Below are positions 24,318 to 36,700 of a DNA stretch of 64,000 nucleotides, piece by piece; position 1 is the stretch's first letter, and each line of letters begins with the position of its first letter. Made by a program: the position numbers and the translations under genes. The DNA is from Niebla homalea (taxonomy: Eukaryota; Ascomycota; Lecanoromycetes; Lecanorales; Ramalinaceae), in NCBI GenBank assembly GCA_019925105.1, contig JAHGAU010000005.1, forward strand, positions 930,001 to 994,000, in the 5' to 3' direction. Under the pieces are notes generated by a model, which saw nothing but the letters and a program-made list of their open reading frames with translations, made no database searches and had not been told where the DNA came from.

Positions 24318-25560
24318 ATAATTTAAATTATAATATTTTATTAAGATTCTTATAATTAAAGTTAATTACGGTTAACTTTAGAATTTAAATAAAGATATTA
24401 AAAATTAAAAATATCATTCATAAAGAAAATGTTTAATTACTTAAACCTTAAATACGCCTATTAAGTAAAATACGTTAAAAATTAATATATAAGAAATTAT
24501 ATTATAAAAACGTAATAATATTAAAAGAAGAAATTAAGTTAAACTTATTTAAATATAAAAATAATAAAGAGAACTTAAAGATTAAATTAAAAGATAAAAA
24601 GGATAATTAAAATCAATAAATTATAAGAAAAAAAGAAGTTTAAAAAGTAAAATTAATTTTAAAAACGTATATTTTAACGATTAATTAATAAAAGAAAAAA
24701 AGTATATTTATATATTTAAAAAGAAAAATAAATATATAAAAGATAATCGGAATAAATAAAGGAAAATTAAAAGTAAGTTAAAGCGGTAAAACGGAATTAA
24801 AAAAATAAGTTAAATAAGAAATAAATAAAAATAATTAAATAAGGATTTGAAAGAATTAAAAAAGATAAAACGGTAATAAGAATATTTAAGAGATAATAAA
24901 AAAGCTTAAAAATATTAAGGAAACAATAAAGGAATTAAAAAAGATATAGTAAATAATTTAATTAATAATTTAAAACCAGAAATCAACTTTATTTTATATT
25001 AATAATAGTTTACCGGATAAAAGTAAAAGGTAATTAAATTTATAAATTTAATACTTAATAAAATAAACGAAGAAAAATATAATATTTAAAGATATTATTA
25101 ATTGCATAAAATAATATTAAACGGTATAAAGAATATATAATATATAAAGAAAAGGCGATATTAATTAAATTAATAATACATATAATAATAAAGACAGATA
25201 ATCGTATATATTAAGAAAGTAATTAATAACTTAAAGAAACCAATAATAAAAAGAAAAAAAGCTATATATTAAAATAATATAAAGAAGAAGATAAAGTAAA
25301 TAATAAATAAAGATAATAAGAATTATTTATTTATTATAAAAAAGTATAATCTTAAAAATTAAATAACCCGATAACTTAATAACTTATTAAGGATTATTAA
25401 AGTATAAATACAATACTTATTAAGTCTATTTAAAATACGTATATAAAGTAACGGGTAAGTTAACATTAAAATTAAAGAATAAAAAAGCAAATATTAAGAT
25501 AAAGCTATTACGAGTTATATTCTTAATAAATAAAAAAGTAATAAAAGTTATATATGCATA
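24318..25560. repeat. RIP-degraded repeat DNA, purine-rich
   Basis: About 1.2 kb with a strong A+G bias on the plus strand, as expected for a degraded Lys/Glu-rich coding relic such as retroelement gag. There is no specific motif. Confidence 0.4.
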
Positions 25561-25561
25561 T

Positions 25562-25700
25562 ATAGCATGGGGGATACGCGGGAGCATTCATAGGTGTAGG
25601 ACACTCTTATACGTAGAGGATAGATGATCCTTAAGATCCCATCTATATTTAAATAGAATTATTATTTATATATTATTATACTTTTTAATTTATATATTAA
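25562..25700 (+). repeat. Short repeat R140, uninterrupted copy
   Basis: Roughly 140 bp (landmarks GGGATACGCGGGAGCATTCAT and GATCCCATCT) with a second copy at 39901-40760 that is split by SINE-A copy 2. The segment GGACACTCTTATACGTAGAG here is the empty target of that insertion. The parent element is unknown. Confidence 0.7.
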
Positions 25701-25733
25701 TAAATAATAGTAATAACTACTTATATTAATATT

Positions 25734-26045
25734 GATTGATTGATTGATTTATATTACGGATCTAGCTAAGTTAATTCCGGCGTTCCTTAATACTCGGCCA
25801 TTTAGCCTTATTAATAACCGTAAAAAACCCGATATCCATAACGTTAAGAATAAAAATTAATATTTACTTAACCTTTATTTATATTTTAAGGGCTAAAAGT
25901 ATTTACGGTTATTTAAAAAGTAAGAATTTATTTATACGTTTTTTTTAAGAAAACCTATAATATTACGACTGAATCCATTTAAGGGTTACCTTTAAACCTG
26001 TTGCTCTTCCGTCACCCCACGGGTCTGTCCAATGCTAAAATTTCA
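25734..26045 (-). mobile_element. Short element SINE-B copy 2
   Basis: A 312-bp minus-strand copy flanked by the 15-bp duplication ACTTATATTAATATT (25719-25733 and 26046-26060). Read on the minus strand it runs from TTTAGCATTGGACAGACCC to an AATCAATC tail. It is less RIP-changed than its surroundings. Confidence 0.82.
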
Positions 26046-26060
26046 ACTTATATTAATATT

Positions 26061-27936
26061 ATATTAACGTATATCGTAAGATCCGTTAATATAAATTAAA
26101 GTATTAATTTATTAACTATAGTGGATACTTCCTTTATAGCGGTATTAAAAATATTAATTTTATATCCTTTAAAATACCGCTTTTAATTTACTTTTAAATA
26201 CCTTTAAAGAAAAATTAAAAACGGTACTATAAAGAAAATATATATATTTTAAGCTTTTTAAGTATTATTAAATTCTAATATTATTACTTTAATTTATTAA
26301 TTGAACGCTTTATTAAAATTTAATAACTTAATAACTATAATAATTTTATACTTAATTTCGGAAGGAATCGCTTAAATAATTAAGAATAATTAACGATTAA
26401 ATAACTTAAGAATTATATTTACTGTAAATAAATTATTTTAGTTAAAATCTTCTGAAGTTATAAAATTTATTACTTTTTTTTTAATTTAATTCTTAAAAAC
26501 TGGATTTTAAATCCTTTAATATTTTAACGTAATTTATTATACTTTAAAAACTTTTTATTATCGTTATAATTACCGTATAAATTATTATTAATTTTAATAA
26601 AGTTAAGTAAGTTTAAATCCCGTTAATACGATTAAAGTCCTTAGAAATTTAATACCGTAAGATTATTATTTCTATTAAATAATTTTCTACCTTTATAGTA
26701 ATTATTAGATTTACCTTTTATATTAACGTTAATATTATAATATTCTTTTCCGGCTTTAAGTATTAAACCGGAATCCGAACTAAATAAATTAAATATATTA
26801 AACTTAAATTTATTAAATTTAAGTTTATTATATTAAATAAGAAATATTTCTATTAAAGAAATAATTTTTACTTAATTTATTAATCCGCTTAATTAATTAA
26901 AAATAATAAATTTTATTAAAGAGTAAATAATATAATTATAAGGTATAATTTAAGAATTAATTCTCATTATTATAAAAAATTAATAATAAAATAATTTTAA
27001 TAATAATTTATTCTTTCCTTTTAATAATATAATATAATTAATAAAAAGTTTATAATTAAATTAATTAATAAATTTTAATCTTAATAACGTCGGATTTTTC
27101 AACCTTTTCTTTGAAAATAAGTCCTCCGATATAACTCTTATAATTAAGTATTCCGGGAAGTATATCTTTTTCCGGAATATATATATTTTTATCGATTAAT
27201 TAAAGGATATTACTTAAATAATAAATATATAATTACTACGGAATAACCTATATTTATACTTAAAAGGTACCGCTTTAAAATAATATATTATAGAATTCTT
27301 AAATACCGAAAAACGACTTATTAAATATAACAACGGTTTAATTAAATAAACTTTTTAAATCGTTATTAAATTTAAATTACTTTAATAAGTTAATTTAAAT
27401 ATTCTGGTTACCGAAAAGTATATTATAAATAATACTTTTTAAAACCGGGAGCCTTATAAATATACGTAAATTATTCTATGGATTACACGTATATTAAATT
27501 TTAATAATATTTTAAATTAATTTATATTTATTTATAATGGGTTAAATTTGGAATTTTAATAAAATCTATAATTATTAAATATAATTATTATTATTAATAA
27601 TTATTTTAAGTTTATAAATAAATCTAAATATAAATAATAAGCTTATATTATTATGTATTATATATCTTTATAAATATATCCGTAAAATCGTAAAACGGGT
27701 ATATTATTTTAAGGAAATCGGAATTTTATAAAAAATTTAAAAGCCGGTTTTTCTTTTTAATTATTAACGTTATTTTCTTAAATATATAAATAAAATAAAG
27801 TTTATAATATACGTCTTTAAGAAAAAGGATAATAATAATTATTTTTAACGTCGTAAAAGAAAATATTAACGTTAAATTAAGGAAAATTAAAGCCCTTAAA
27901 AAAAGGGTCCGATTTTAAATATTAAACGCATTATAT
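26061..27936. repeat. RIP-degraded repeat DNA, unassigned
   Basis: About 1.9 kb with no open frame. The minus strand reads like a Lys/Asn-rich degraded coding sequence, possibly retroelement derived, but I cannot place it in a family. Confidence 0.45.
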
Positions 27937-27941
27937 AAAAT

Positions 27942-28125
27942 TGTTATGTCGAAAGGCCATTGCCAAGACCTTTACGGGCACTAAGGCCTAAAGGGGTATA
28001 GCAGGCCTGGTGCTTGGCATGCGCACCTATTTATTACTCCTGCATAGTACTTATATAGATCATTATTTATATACTTACCACCCACTTTTATAGTGCATTT
28101 ACTTATTACCACCTGGTATATAATA
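27942..28125 (+). repeat. TRIM left LTR
   Basis: 184 bp beginning TGTTATGTCGAAAGG, with shared landmarks GGGCACTAAGGCC and GCAGGCCTGGTGCTTGGC. It ends TATAATA, a RIP-changed form of the right end. Confidence 0.88.
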
Positions 28126-29177
28126 AATGGTAACAATAGTACGAGTTCTTCTATTTAGCAATTAATATAAAGCTTATGATTACCTCTATATATCTTATTC
28201 TTATATAAATAATATAAGTGTAAATCCGCTTATATTACTTAATATTTACCCTTTAGACCTATTTATTTAAACACTTAAATTACAATATTATTATCATCAC
28301 GAGCTTTATCCTTACCATTATCCTACTCCTTAGCCCTTAAATCGACTTTCTTATTACCTTAAACCTTACCTTTCTTACTAAAACCTTACCTTATTATCCA
28401 CGACCTTTATATAAGATTTATACTTCTTAAATCTCTTATTAAGCCGTTACCTTTATTTAAAATATTATTATTAAGGGTCCTTCCCACCATAATACTTAAA
28501 GACCTCTACCGTAAATTTACTTTATTATTATTACCTTAAAAGTAATTACCTTTACTTTAGAAAGAGCCCTTAATTATTATTATCTTAAAAATCATAAACG
28601 CGATAATAAAGTTATAAAGGTTTCTTACCTTTATCTCTATTTAACTATATAATGAACCTCTTTTATTATTCTTACCTCTTATTATGGCTTAAGTAAACTT
28701 TAAGTATATACTTACGGTAGATACGGATGTACCTAATAAAGTAATATATATCACTTATAAAGTTACGCTTTATAATTGGGTTATTACCAATAAAATCTGC
28801 TTTTACCATAAGTCGACTTACGTTTACCACCGGCTTAAATAAGCCGTATTAAAGGTTAAAACGTAATACTTAGACCACAGATACTTACCCGGCAGAACCC
28901 CGGATATTACGGATTTAAGCGATTTAACTTATTTATAAAATACTTAAATTTACGATTATTTCCCGGGTGAAATTACGATAACTGCCCGGCTTACGGTTTT
29001 TTAACTTTACTATTATTACACCCTCTTAATACGTTATTATTACGTATTATTTTCACTTCTTTAACCTCCTTAGCGCTAGATATACTTATTCTCTAGCCCT
29101 GGAACCGTTTTTATTTATAAGGTTATTAACCTCGCCGTCGTTACGTAGGCGTAGCATTTTTCCTTTTTTAATGTATT

Positions 29178-29361
29178 TATTATATATAAAGGCTATTACC
29201 AAGACCTTTACGGGCACTAAGGCTTAAAGGGGTATAGCAGGCCTGGTGCTTGGCATACGCACCTACTTATTACTCCTGCATAGCACTTATATAGATCATT
29301 ATTCATACACTTACCACCCACTTTTATAGTGCATTTACTTATCACCACCTGGTGCATAATA
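29178..29361 (+). repeat. TRIM right LTR
   Basis: 184 bp. The first ten bases are RIP-changed (TATTATATAT against TGTTATGTCG), while the rest is close to the left LTR. It ends GTGCATAATA. Confidence 0.88.
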
Positions 29362-29369
29362 AAAATAAA

Positions 29370-32300
29370 AAGTTAATTAAGCCTTTATACTTAAGGATAA
29401 AAAAGAAGAGAATATATTATCCAATAAAAAAAATTTTAAAGGATCTTAAGATAACGATAATTTTATTATAGAAGAAATATATTTTATATATTAATTTTTT
29501 ATACGTTATTAATATATTAAATACGTATTAAATTACTTATTATAAAGTAAACTTTTTATTTATTTTAAATATAATTATTAAAAATTAGAAGGAATAAACT
29601 TAAATATTCTTAAAGCCTTTCCGTTAAATTAACGGATTCAGCCTATTAATAATTAATATATATAAATATAATAAATTAATAGTATATTATTTATAATTAT
29701 TAACTTTACCGTAATAAGGAATACGTACTTTATAAGTTTTACCTTTAAGGTATATTAATATATTATAAGTAAAGTTTAATTTCCCCTTAATTTACCCGTA
29801 ATAGACTTTTATATAAATAACGGGTATTTTATTATAATTATTAATCGTAATATTATATTTTATTAAATTCTAAATTTTAATTTTAAAATCGGGAAATTAT
29901 TTAAGTTAATTCCGGTTATAAACGTTAATAATTTTAAATCGATTATTAATAAATTTATAATACTTAACTTATTCTTCTTAAGGAAAAAGAATATAATATT
30001 TATTTTAAGAAAAATCGCAATTAAAATTTATTTAATACGTAATTTATTTATTAATATTTTAATTATTATTATTAATATTATAATTCTTAATAAAATAATA
30101 ATCGATTTTAATAATTAAAAATATATTATTAATATTTATAAAAATATAAGTATTAAAATAATTATTTTTATAAAAGAAGTAACGTAACTATAATATATAA
30201 TTCGCATAAAGTAATAAACTTAAATCCTAACTTATAATACGGTATAAATATTAATTATATATTAAAAAAAAGGGACTTTAAAAGAATTACCGAAGTTCCG
30301 GGATTTTATCTTTAAACCATAATTAATATTATTTTATAATCTTAAATTTTAAGGTAACATATTTACGTATATTATTAACTTAAAAATATTAATTATTTAA
30401 ATTAAAAACGATATTAATTAAAAAATTAACTTATTATATAAAATTAAACTTAAAATTTATATAATTTACCCTTATAACTCTATTATATAATAGTTTTAAG
30501 TTTATTAATATTACTTATTATTTATAAATAAAGAATTTAAAAATCTAAGTCATAAATTTATAAAGTTACCGTAATAATAATATTAATTTTTATACTTTCC
30601 GGAATAATCTTTATAATTTTTAATTATTTAAAGACTTATTTAAATTAATTATTGTAAATTAATAATCGTAAAAAATAGGTTTTATTTAACGGTATTAAGA
30701 TTTATATATATAACGGAGATACGTAAGTTTAATTAAGTAATATCGTTAAAGAATTCGGTAATATCTTTAAAGATAACGGTATTATAGTTAATATTTTAGA
30801 AAATTAATATATATTTATTAATTTTTAATTTAATATAATTATTAAATTTAAAAAAATATATAATATTAAATATAAAGAGTAAAAGGTTATAAGTTAAGCT
30901 TTAAATAAGATATATAATAAGGGTAAATTGTATTAATTTATATAATTTATGGAATTTTTATACCCTATTTTTATCGTTTAACGTAATATTTTAAACGGAC
31001 GTAAAGGTTATATTATAATTAATATTTAATTACTTAATAAAATTACGATTTTTAATTTATACTTATTATTATTATAATAAGAAATAATTTCTTTAATTAT
31101 AGGTTATAAATATATTATTATAATTAATATCCGTAATTATTTTTATTAGTTTCTCGTATATATAATATAAATTCTATATTATCTCTTATAAAGGATAAAA
31201 GGAATCTTTGGTTATATTAATAAGTTTTAAAGGTAATCCTTTATATATATAAAGGTAAATAAATAATATATTACGTTTAATATATAATTTTACGTAAATA
31301 TTTATAAATAATATAATTATTTTTAATTATTTATTAAAGGAATATATTATTTATTTACGTTAAATCTTTTAAATTCTTAAAGATAAATACGTAAATTTTT
31401 TATTAATAAATTTTTTTATTAATTACTTTATAATTAAGCTTTTTAATTAATAAGTTAATTCTTTAAGGATATTTACGCTTAATAATAAAATTAAGGTTAT
31501 ATAAAACCTTAAATTTTTTAACATATTAAGAAACCTTAAAGTTTTCCTTAATCTTATAAATTAATTATATATTAAAATAAAGAATTATATTTAATATGTT
31601 ATCCCGCTTTAAGTACGTAAAACCTTCTTTATTATAAATTTAAGAAAAGTATATCTAAAGTATACCGGTTTATACCATAAATAAAAAATATTTTAAATTA
31701 AGTTTATATTTATTTAAGAAGAAAACCATATTTTTAAGGATTTAAAAAACGTATTTTCAGAACCGTTATTTCTTATATATTATAATCTTAATTAACCTTT
31801 ATTTATTAATCTCAATATATCGAAGGAATTAAGTATTACGGTTATAATATATTATATTAAGGATAACCCGTTATTTTTAATAATATTATTAAGATTAACG
31901 ATTTATTAAAAATTATATATAATAAGGTATAATTAATAATATTCTTTAATAAAAGCTTAAATATAGCCGAGAAAAATTATTGGTTTACGGAGTTAAAAAC
32001 TGCGGGTTTAATCTAGGTTATACGTAAAATGAAATATTTAATTAAAATAAACTATTATAAACTTAATTATATAATTTTTATGGATTATAATATAATTATC
32101 AATATTTTTAAATAAATAAATTTAAAGATTTTTATAATTAATAAGCTTAATCTCCGTTTAATTTACGTATTATAATATTTATCGATATTTAATATTTTAT
32201 TATATTATAAGTTAAGTTTAATGAATACTTTTCTTAACGTATTCTTATAATTAATTAATAATATATAGATTTTATTTATAGAAATCGGAATTCTCAATAA

Positions 32301-33778
32301 CGTAAATAATAATAAATTAATTACTTTTTATTATATTTATTTTTTAAATAAATTTAAAGAATAAATTATAAAAAAATATATAAAAAATAAAATATAAATA
32401 AAATTATAAAAAGTCTTAATAATTAAAGAAGAATTAAATTTATAAGATGTAAAAATTAAATTACGCTTTATATAAAAGGACGGTTTTATTTATAATTTAG
32501 AATCCGTTAATTATTTATTATAATTATATATACTTAATAAACTTAAGGAAGTAATCTTTTAATAAGTATATAATAATTTATTATATAATAACTTAAACCG
32601 ATTTTATGATAAATTAGCGAACTTAATATATTTATTTAAATTAAGTAAATAATTACGGAAATATATCGCGTATTATTTTAAGTATAATTTAAATTAAATT
32701 AAAAAATATATACTTTATAAATTACTTTAATTAATTTGAAGCCCGTTAATTATTTTCTATTTAATTTATATAAATTTTATTATTGCTTAATTAAATTAAT
32801 ACGATTATAATATATCTTTTATTATTACCGATAAGTTCTTTAAATAAATACTTTTATTCCTTAATAATATTAAATTTAAGGTTAATAATTAAATAAAATT
32901 ATTAGTAATTAAATTAATAAAATAAAAATAAAGAATTCCCTTTAATATTATATTAAATAGAAACTATAAATTTATTTCCATATTTTAGAAATCTATATTT
33001 AAAGAAATAGATATTTATATTTTTACGTTTAATATATATTATTTTTAAATTAATAAATAGTTAAAACGGATTAATTAAATATTTAAAATTATATTACGTT
33101 ATTTTATAATTATATATCCGGATTATAGCTAAATAAATATTATCTTATATATTTAAGGTATTTTAAATAATTTAAAGTCCGTATTAATTAAATTTACTTT
33201 AAATAAAATTTACTATAATATAAATATTTATAACCTTTTAAACCTTTTAATTATCTCTTTAATTCTTAAGTATAATATACTTTAATTATAGAACCGTAAA
33301 AAGGCCTAAAATATATTAAAATTTACGTAAATAATATTTAAATTCCGGTATAATTAAAGTTATAAGTTAATTTAATTTAATATTAATAATTTAATTTATT
33401 TAAAATTATATTATAAATATAATATTTTTAATATTGAAAATTATAAGTTATATTAATAATATACCGGACTTTTTATTATATTTAAGAAAATTAATTACTT
33501 TATATATAAGCTTAAATTACTTATTAATATAAAAATAACGCTGGTTATTTTAATTAATATACTTAAGTTAATTAATAATTTAATAAAAGATCCTTTTAAT
33601 TAATAGTTTAATTATAATATATTATTTATATTTAAAGTAGATTCTAAGAATAAAGAAAAGTATATTATTAAAAAAATTATTTATAAGGAAAAAGATAATA
33701 GATATTTAATTAAATAAACTACTTAAGGTATAGAATATCATAGTAAATAAAATGATATAACGGTTAATATTTATCAAT
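29370..33778 (+). mobile_element. RIP-degraded Ty3/gypsy chromovirus-type retrotransposon (gypsy-1)
   Basis: No frame is open, but reading through stops on the plus strand gives pol domains in order. The reverse transcriptase lies near 30900-31700. RNase H is near 31970-32130, with an ELK.AGLI.VIRKMKYLI-like string. The integrase zinc-binding region is near 32590-32700 (DKLANLIYL.KLSK then KYIAYYFKYNLN), and the integrase core near 32740-32880 (YDYNISFIITDKF). Close to 33640-33760 a chromodomain-like segment ends the element (YIIKKIIYKEK then RYLIK and GIEYH). LTRs could not be identified. The LINE starting at about 33779 abuts its 3' end. Gag and protease would lie in 29.4-30.9 kb. Confidence 0.75.
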
Positions 33779-36700
33779 AAGGATAGCGACGAATAACGGG
33801 ACCTTAGAGGTCAGAAACGATATACGTATATATAGCTTAAGTAATAGTAAGGATAATATTTTAAATGCGATAAACAGAAGCGGAATAATAATTGAAATAA
33901 AAAGGGAGGAAGGATAAGTGGCCCAAATTAATAGGAACGGTAATAAATCGTATAAATAACGTAATAAATATAAAATAAAAAAACCTTAAATTAAATAAAA
34001 AATTTATAATTAATAAGATACGCATAAAGGAACGCGTATAATACGTAAAAATATTATTATAAAAAGTAATAAATAAAGGGCGGAGGGGATAAGGATAATA
34101 CGTAAGGACGGATAAAGGGTAAATAAAGGCGTAAAAGGCCTTATTAAGTATATATAAATTAAGAGAAAATTAAGTAAAAATAAGGAGATATTAAATAAAT
34201 AAGAATAAATTATAAAAAAAAATAATTATTAAATACGTAAAGGAAAAGTAAAAAGGGAGGAAGCAATAAAAATATTAAAAGGCTTTTTTATAATTATATA
34301 AAAGGATATTATATTAAAGATTTAACCGATATTATAAATTAAATTACGGAAAATAAGAAACTTTTACGTAAATATAAAAAGAAATTTAAGGAAGTTAAAA
34401 AAACTATATAAAGCTTAAAAAACGGCAATAAAAACGCCGGTAAACGAAGGTAAAAGGAGATAAAAAGGATACATATAAAGTAAAAGAATAACGGAAGAAA
34501 CTTTAAAGAAAAGAACGGAAATAAATTAAATAACGAAAGCTATAAAGGTAACGCCGGCGTTAACGGTAAAAAAAGTAAAGACGGGGAAAAAAACAGCGGT
34601 ATTAAAGAAGGCAAAAATAATAACCGTATAATTATTAAGTAAAAAAAAGATAAGTATAATAATAAAAATAAACCCGTTATAATTAATAAAGGTATTTAAG
34701 GTAACGGAAAAGTTATTAATAGAATAAATTACTACGGTACGTAAATTATAAAATAAGGATATTTTCCTTAATATAGCTTTATTAAAAATAAAAAAAAATT
34801 AAAAAAGTTAAAGGAATAAACCGGTAAAAAAAAGTATAAAACGGTAAGAATATTAAGGCAATTTTTCGCTATCGCGGTAAACGGGATATACTTAATAAGG
34901 TTTATAGGGAAGGAAAAGAAAGTTACTTTAAAATAAATAAAAAAAGAGAATACGGTTTTTTATTTTAAGCTAAAGATCGTTAATTATAGTCTCTTTTTTA
35001 TAATAAAAAGGTTAAATATTTTTAATTATATAAAGAAATACTTTACGGTTATTTTAAGTATAACGTTAATAAGGATATATAATAATATTTTCAATAAAGG
35101 GATAATAAAAGGTAAATCTTTTAAATTAATAAGACCTTAAAACCGGATAATAGATATCTATTAGTACTTTAAATATTAAAAATATAAGTATATTATTATA
35201 AGGTACCTTAATAATATAAAGTATATAATATATACAAAAAAGTATAATATATATAAATATATGAACTTAATAATAAAGAACTTAACGAAGAATACGTTAA
35301 AATACGTAATATATAATAATAATAATTACTTAACGTAGAATTTACGGTATATAATAAAAGTAAAAGAAATTTAACGTAAAGAAATTAAGATAATAATTAA
35401 AGTTTAATGTTATAACTTATATAAATTTAGATTAATAAAGTAATTAAAGACGGTTTTAAAACGTAAATAAAACTTATTAAATAAGGAAAAATAAAACGTA
35501 ATAACCGATAATATAAAGAAGAAAAAGCTTATAATAATATTAATCCTTAAAACCGGTTATTTAATTAAAATTATTATTATAGTAAAAAAATTAAAATAAA
35601 TAATATTTAATTTTAAAGAAAAACCGTTTATATAAATAAAAGTCAATAAAGAAAGCCCGATAAACGTTAATATTTAATATATTTACGCTTTTAAGGGTAA
35701 TATAATATAATATACGTAAAAAAATAGTTAAAGTTATAATACCGATATTTAAATTTAAAGAAATAAAGGATATTAATATTATAGCGATATAAAAATTATT
35801 ATATAATTTATATATTTACTCTTTAATTAACCCGGGAAATAATTTTTATTTAATTTTTAAAATAATAAAATAATATAAACGTATTTCTTTATTAATAAAA
35901 AACTAAATATAAATAATTAAGACGTTATTTATTACGGAAGGAACTTATATATATTCCGGATTATATAAAAAAAAGATATTAAAAATAATTTAAATATTTA
36001 TAATATATATAATTTATTACCGGTTAATAAGAAAAAACCCTTTATAATCCTATTACTTAAGGATATTATAATTATATTTAATAAGTACTTTTTAATAAAG
36101 GACTTTAATCTTTATTACGTTTAATAAAATAAGGATAATTATATGATTAATTATATTAAATTTAAGGAATTATTAATAATTATTATACGGTTTAATTTTA
36201 CATTATTAATATTAAAAGGGGCTATTATATAAAAAAGCCGTAAACTTAAGATTACGATTAACTTAATATTTAAGTTAGAAAATATTATTAACTTAATTAT
36301 AATATATAGAACTTAAAAGGACTTAAAATACGGTTTAAATTACGTCCCGATATAAACGACCTTAAATTAATCCGTCAACGTAACTCCGTTTTTATTATTT
36401 AAATAAGTATAAAAGATAGTTAAGGAAACTAAAGTATTTATAAAGGCGGTAAAAATAATATCTTAATTAATAAAACTCCCCGGCTTAATAATAAGGAATA
36501 GATTAATTATTTCATAAAGTAAATAATAAAGGCTTTAAATAAAATAATTAACGTTATAATTTTAATAATAAAGCCGTTTTAAAAAGTTAAAACTTATTAA
36601 AATAAAGAATATATAAAGGTAATTATAAAAATAAAAGCGCTTATAAAGTAAAATATTAAATATAAAAATTAAAAAACACTTTAACGGTTAAAAAAAGCTT

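Larger units (their letters stand above)
27942..29361 (+). mobile_element. TRIM: miniature LTR retrotransposon
   Basis: Two 184-bp direct repeats (27942-28125 and 29178-29361) enclose 1052 bp. The target duplication is AAAAT on both sides (27937-27941, 29362-29366). The left LTR starts TGTTATG. The right LTR ends CATAATA, which is one C-to-T change from the inverse CATAACA. Two bases after the left LTR comes TGGTAACAATAG, a plausible primer-binding site. The interior has no coding frame and no recognisable gag or pol, so the element must have been non-autonomous. I see no good polypurine tract. The LTRs keep CpA/TpG and differ little, so it is younger or less mutated than its surroundings. 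Confidence 0.88.

Noticed and set aside
25734..25760. ATTGATTGATTG runs as a microsatellite or array.
   Set aside because: They recur precisely at the 3' ends of LINE and SINE copies and are retroposon tails.
28126..29177. Coding interior of the LTR element at 27.9-29.4 kb.
   Set aside because: No frame, no reverse transcriptase or gag motif on either strand even when reading through stops; treated as non-coding TRIM interior.
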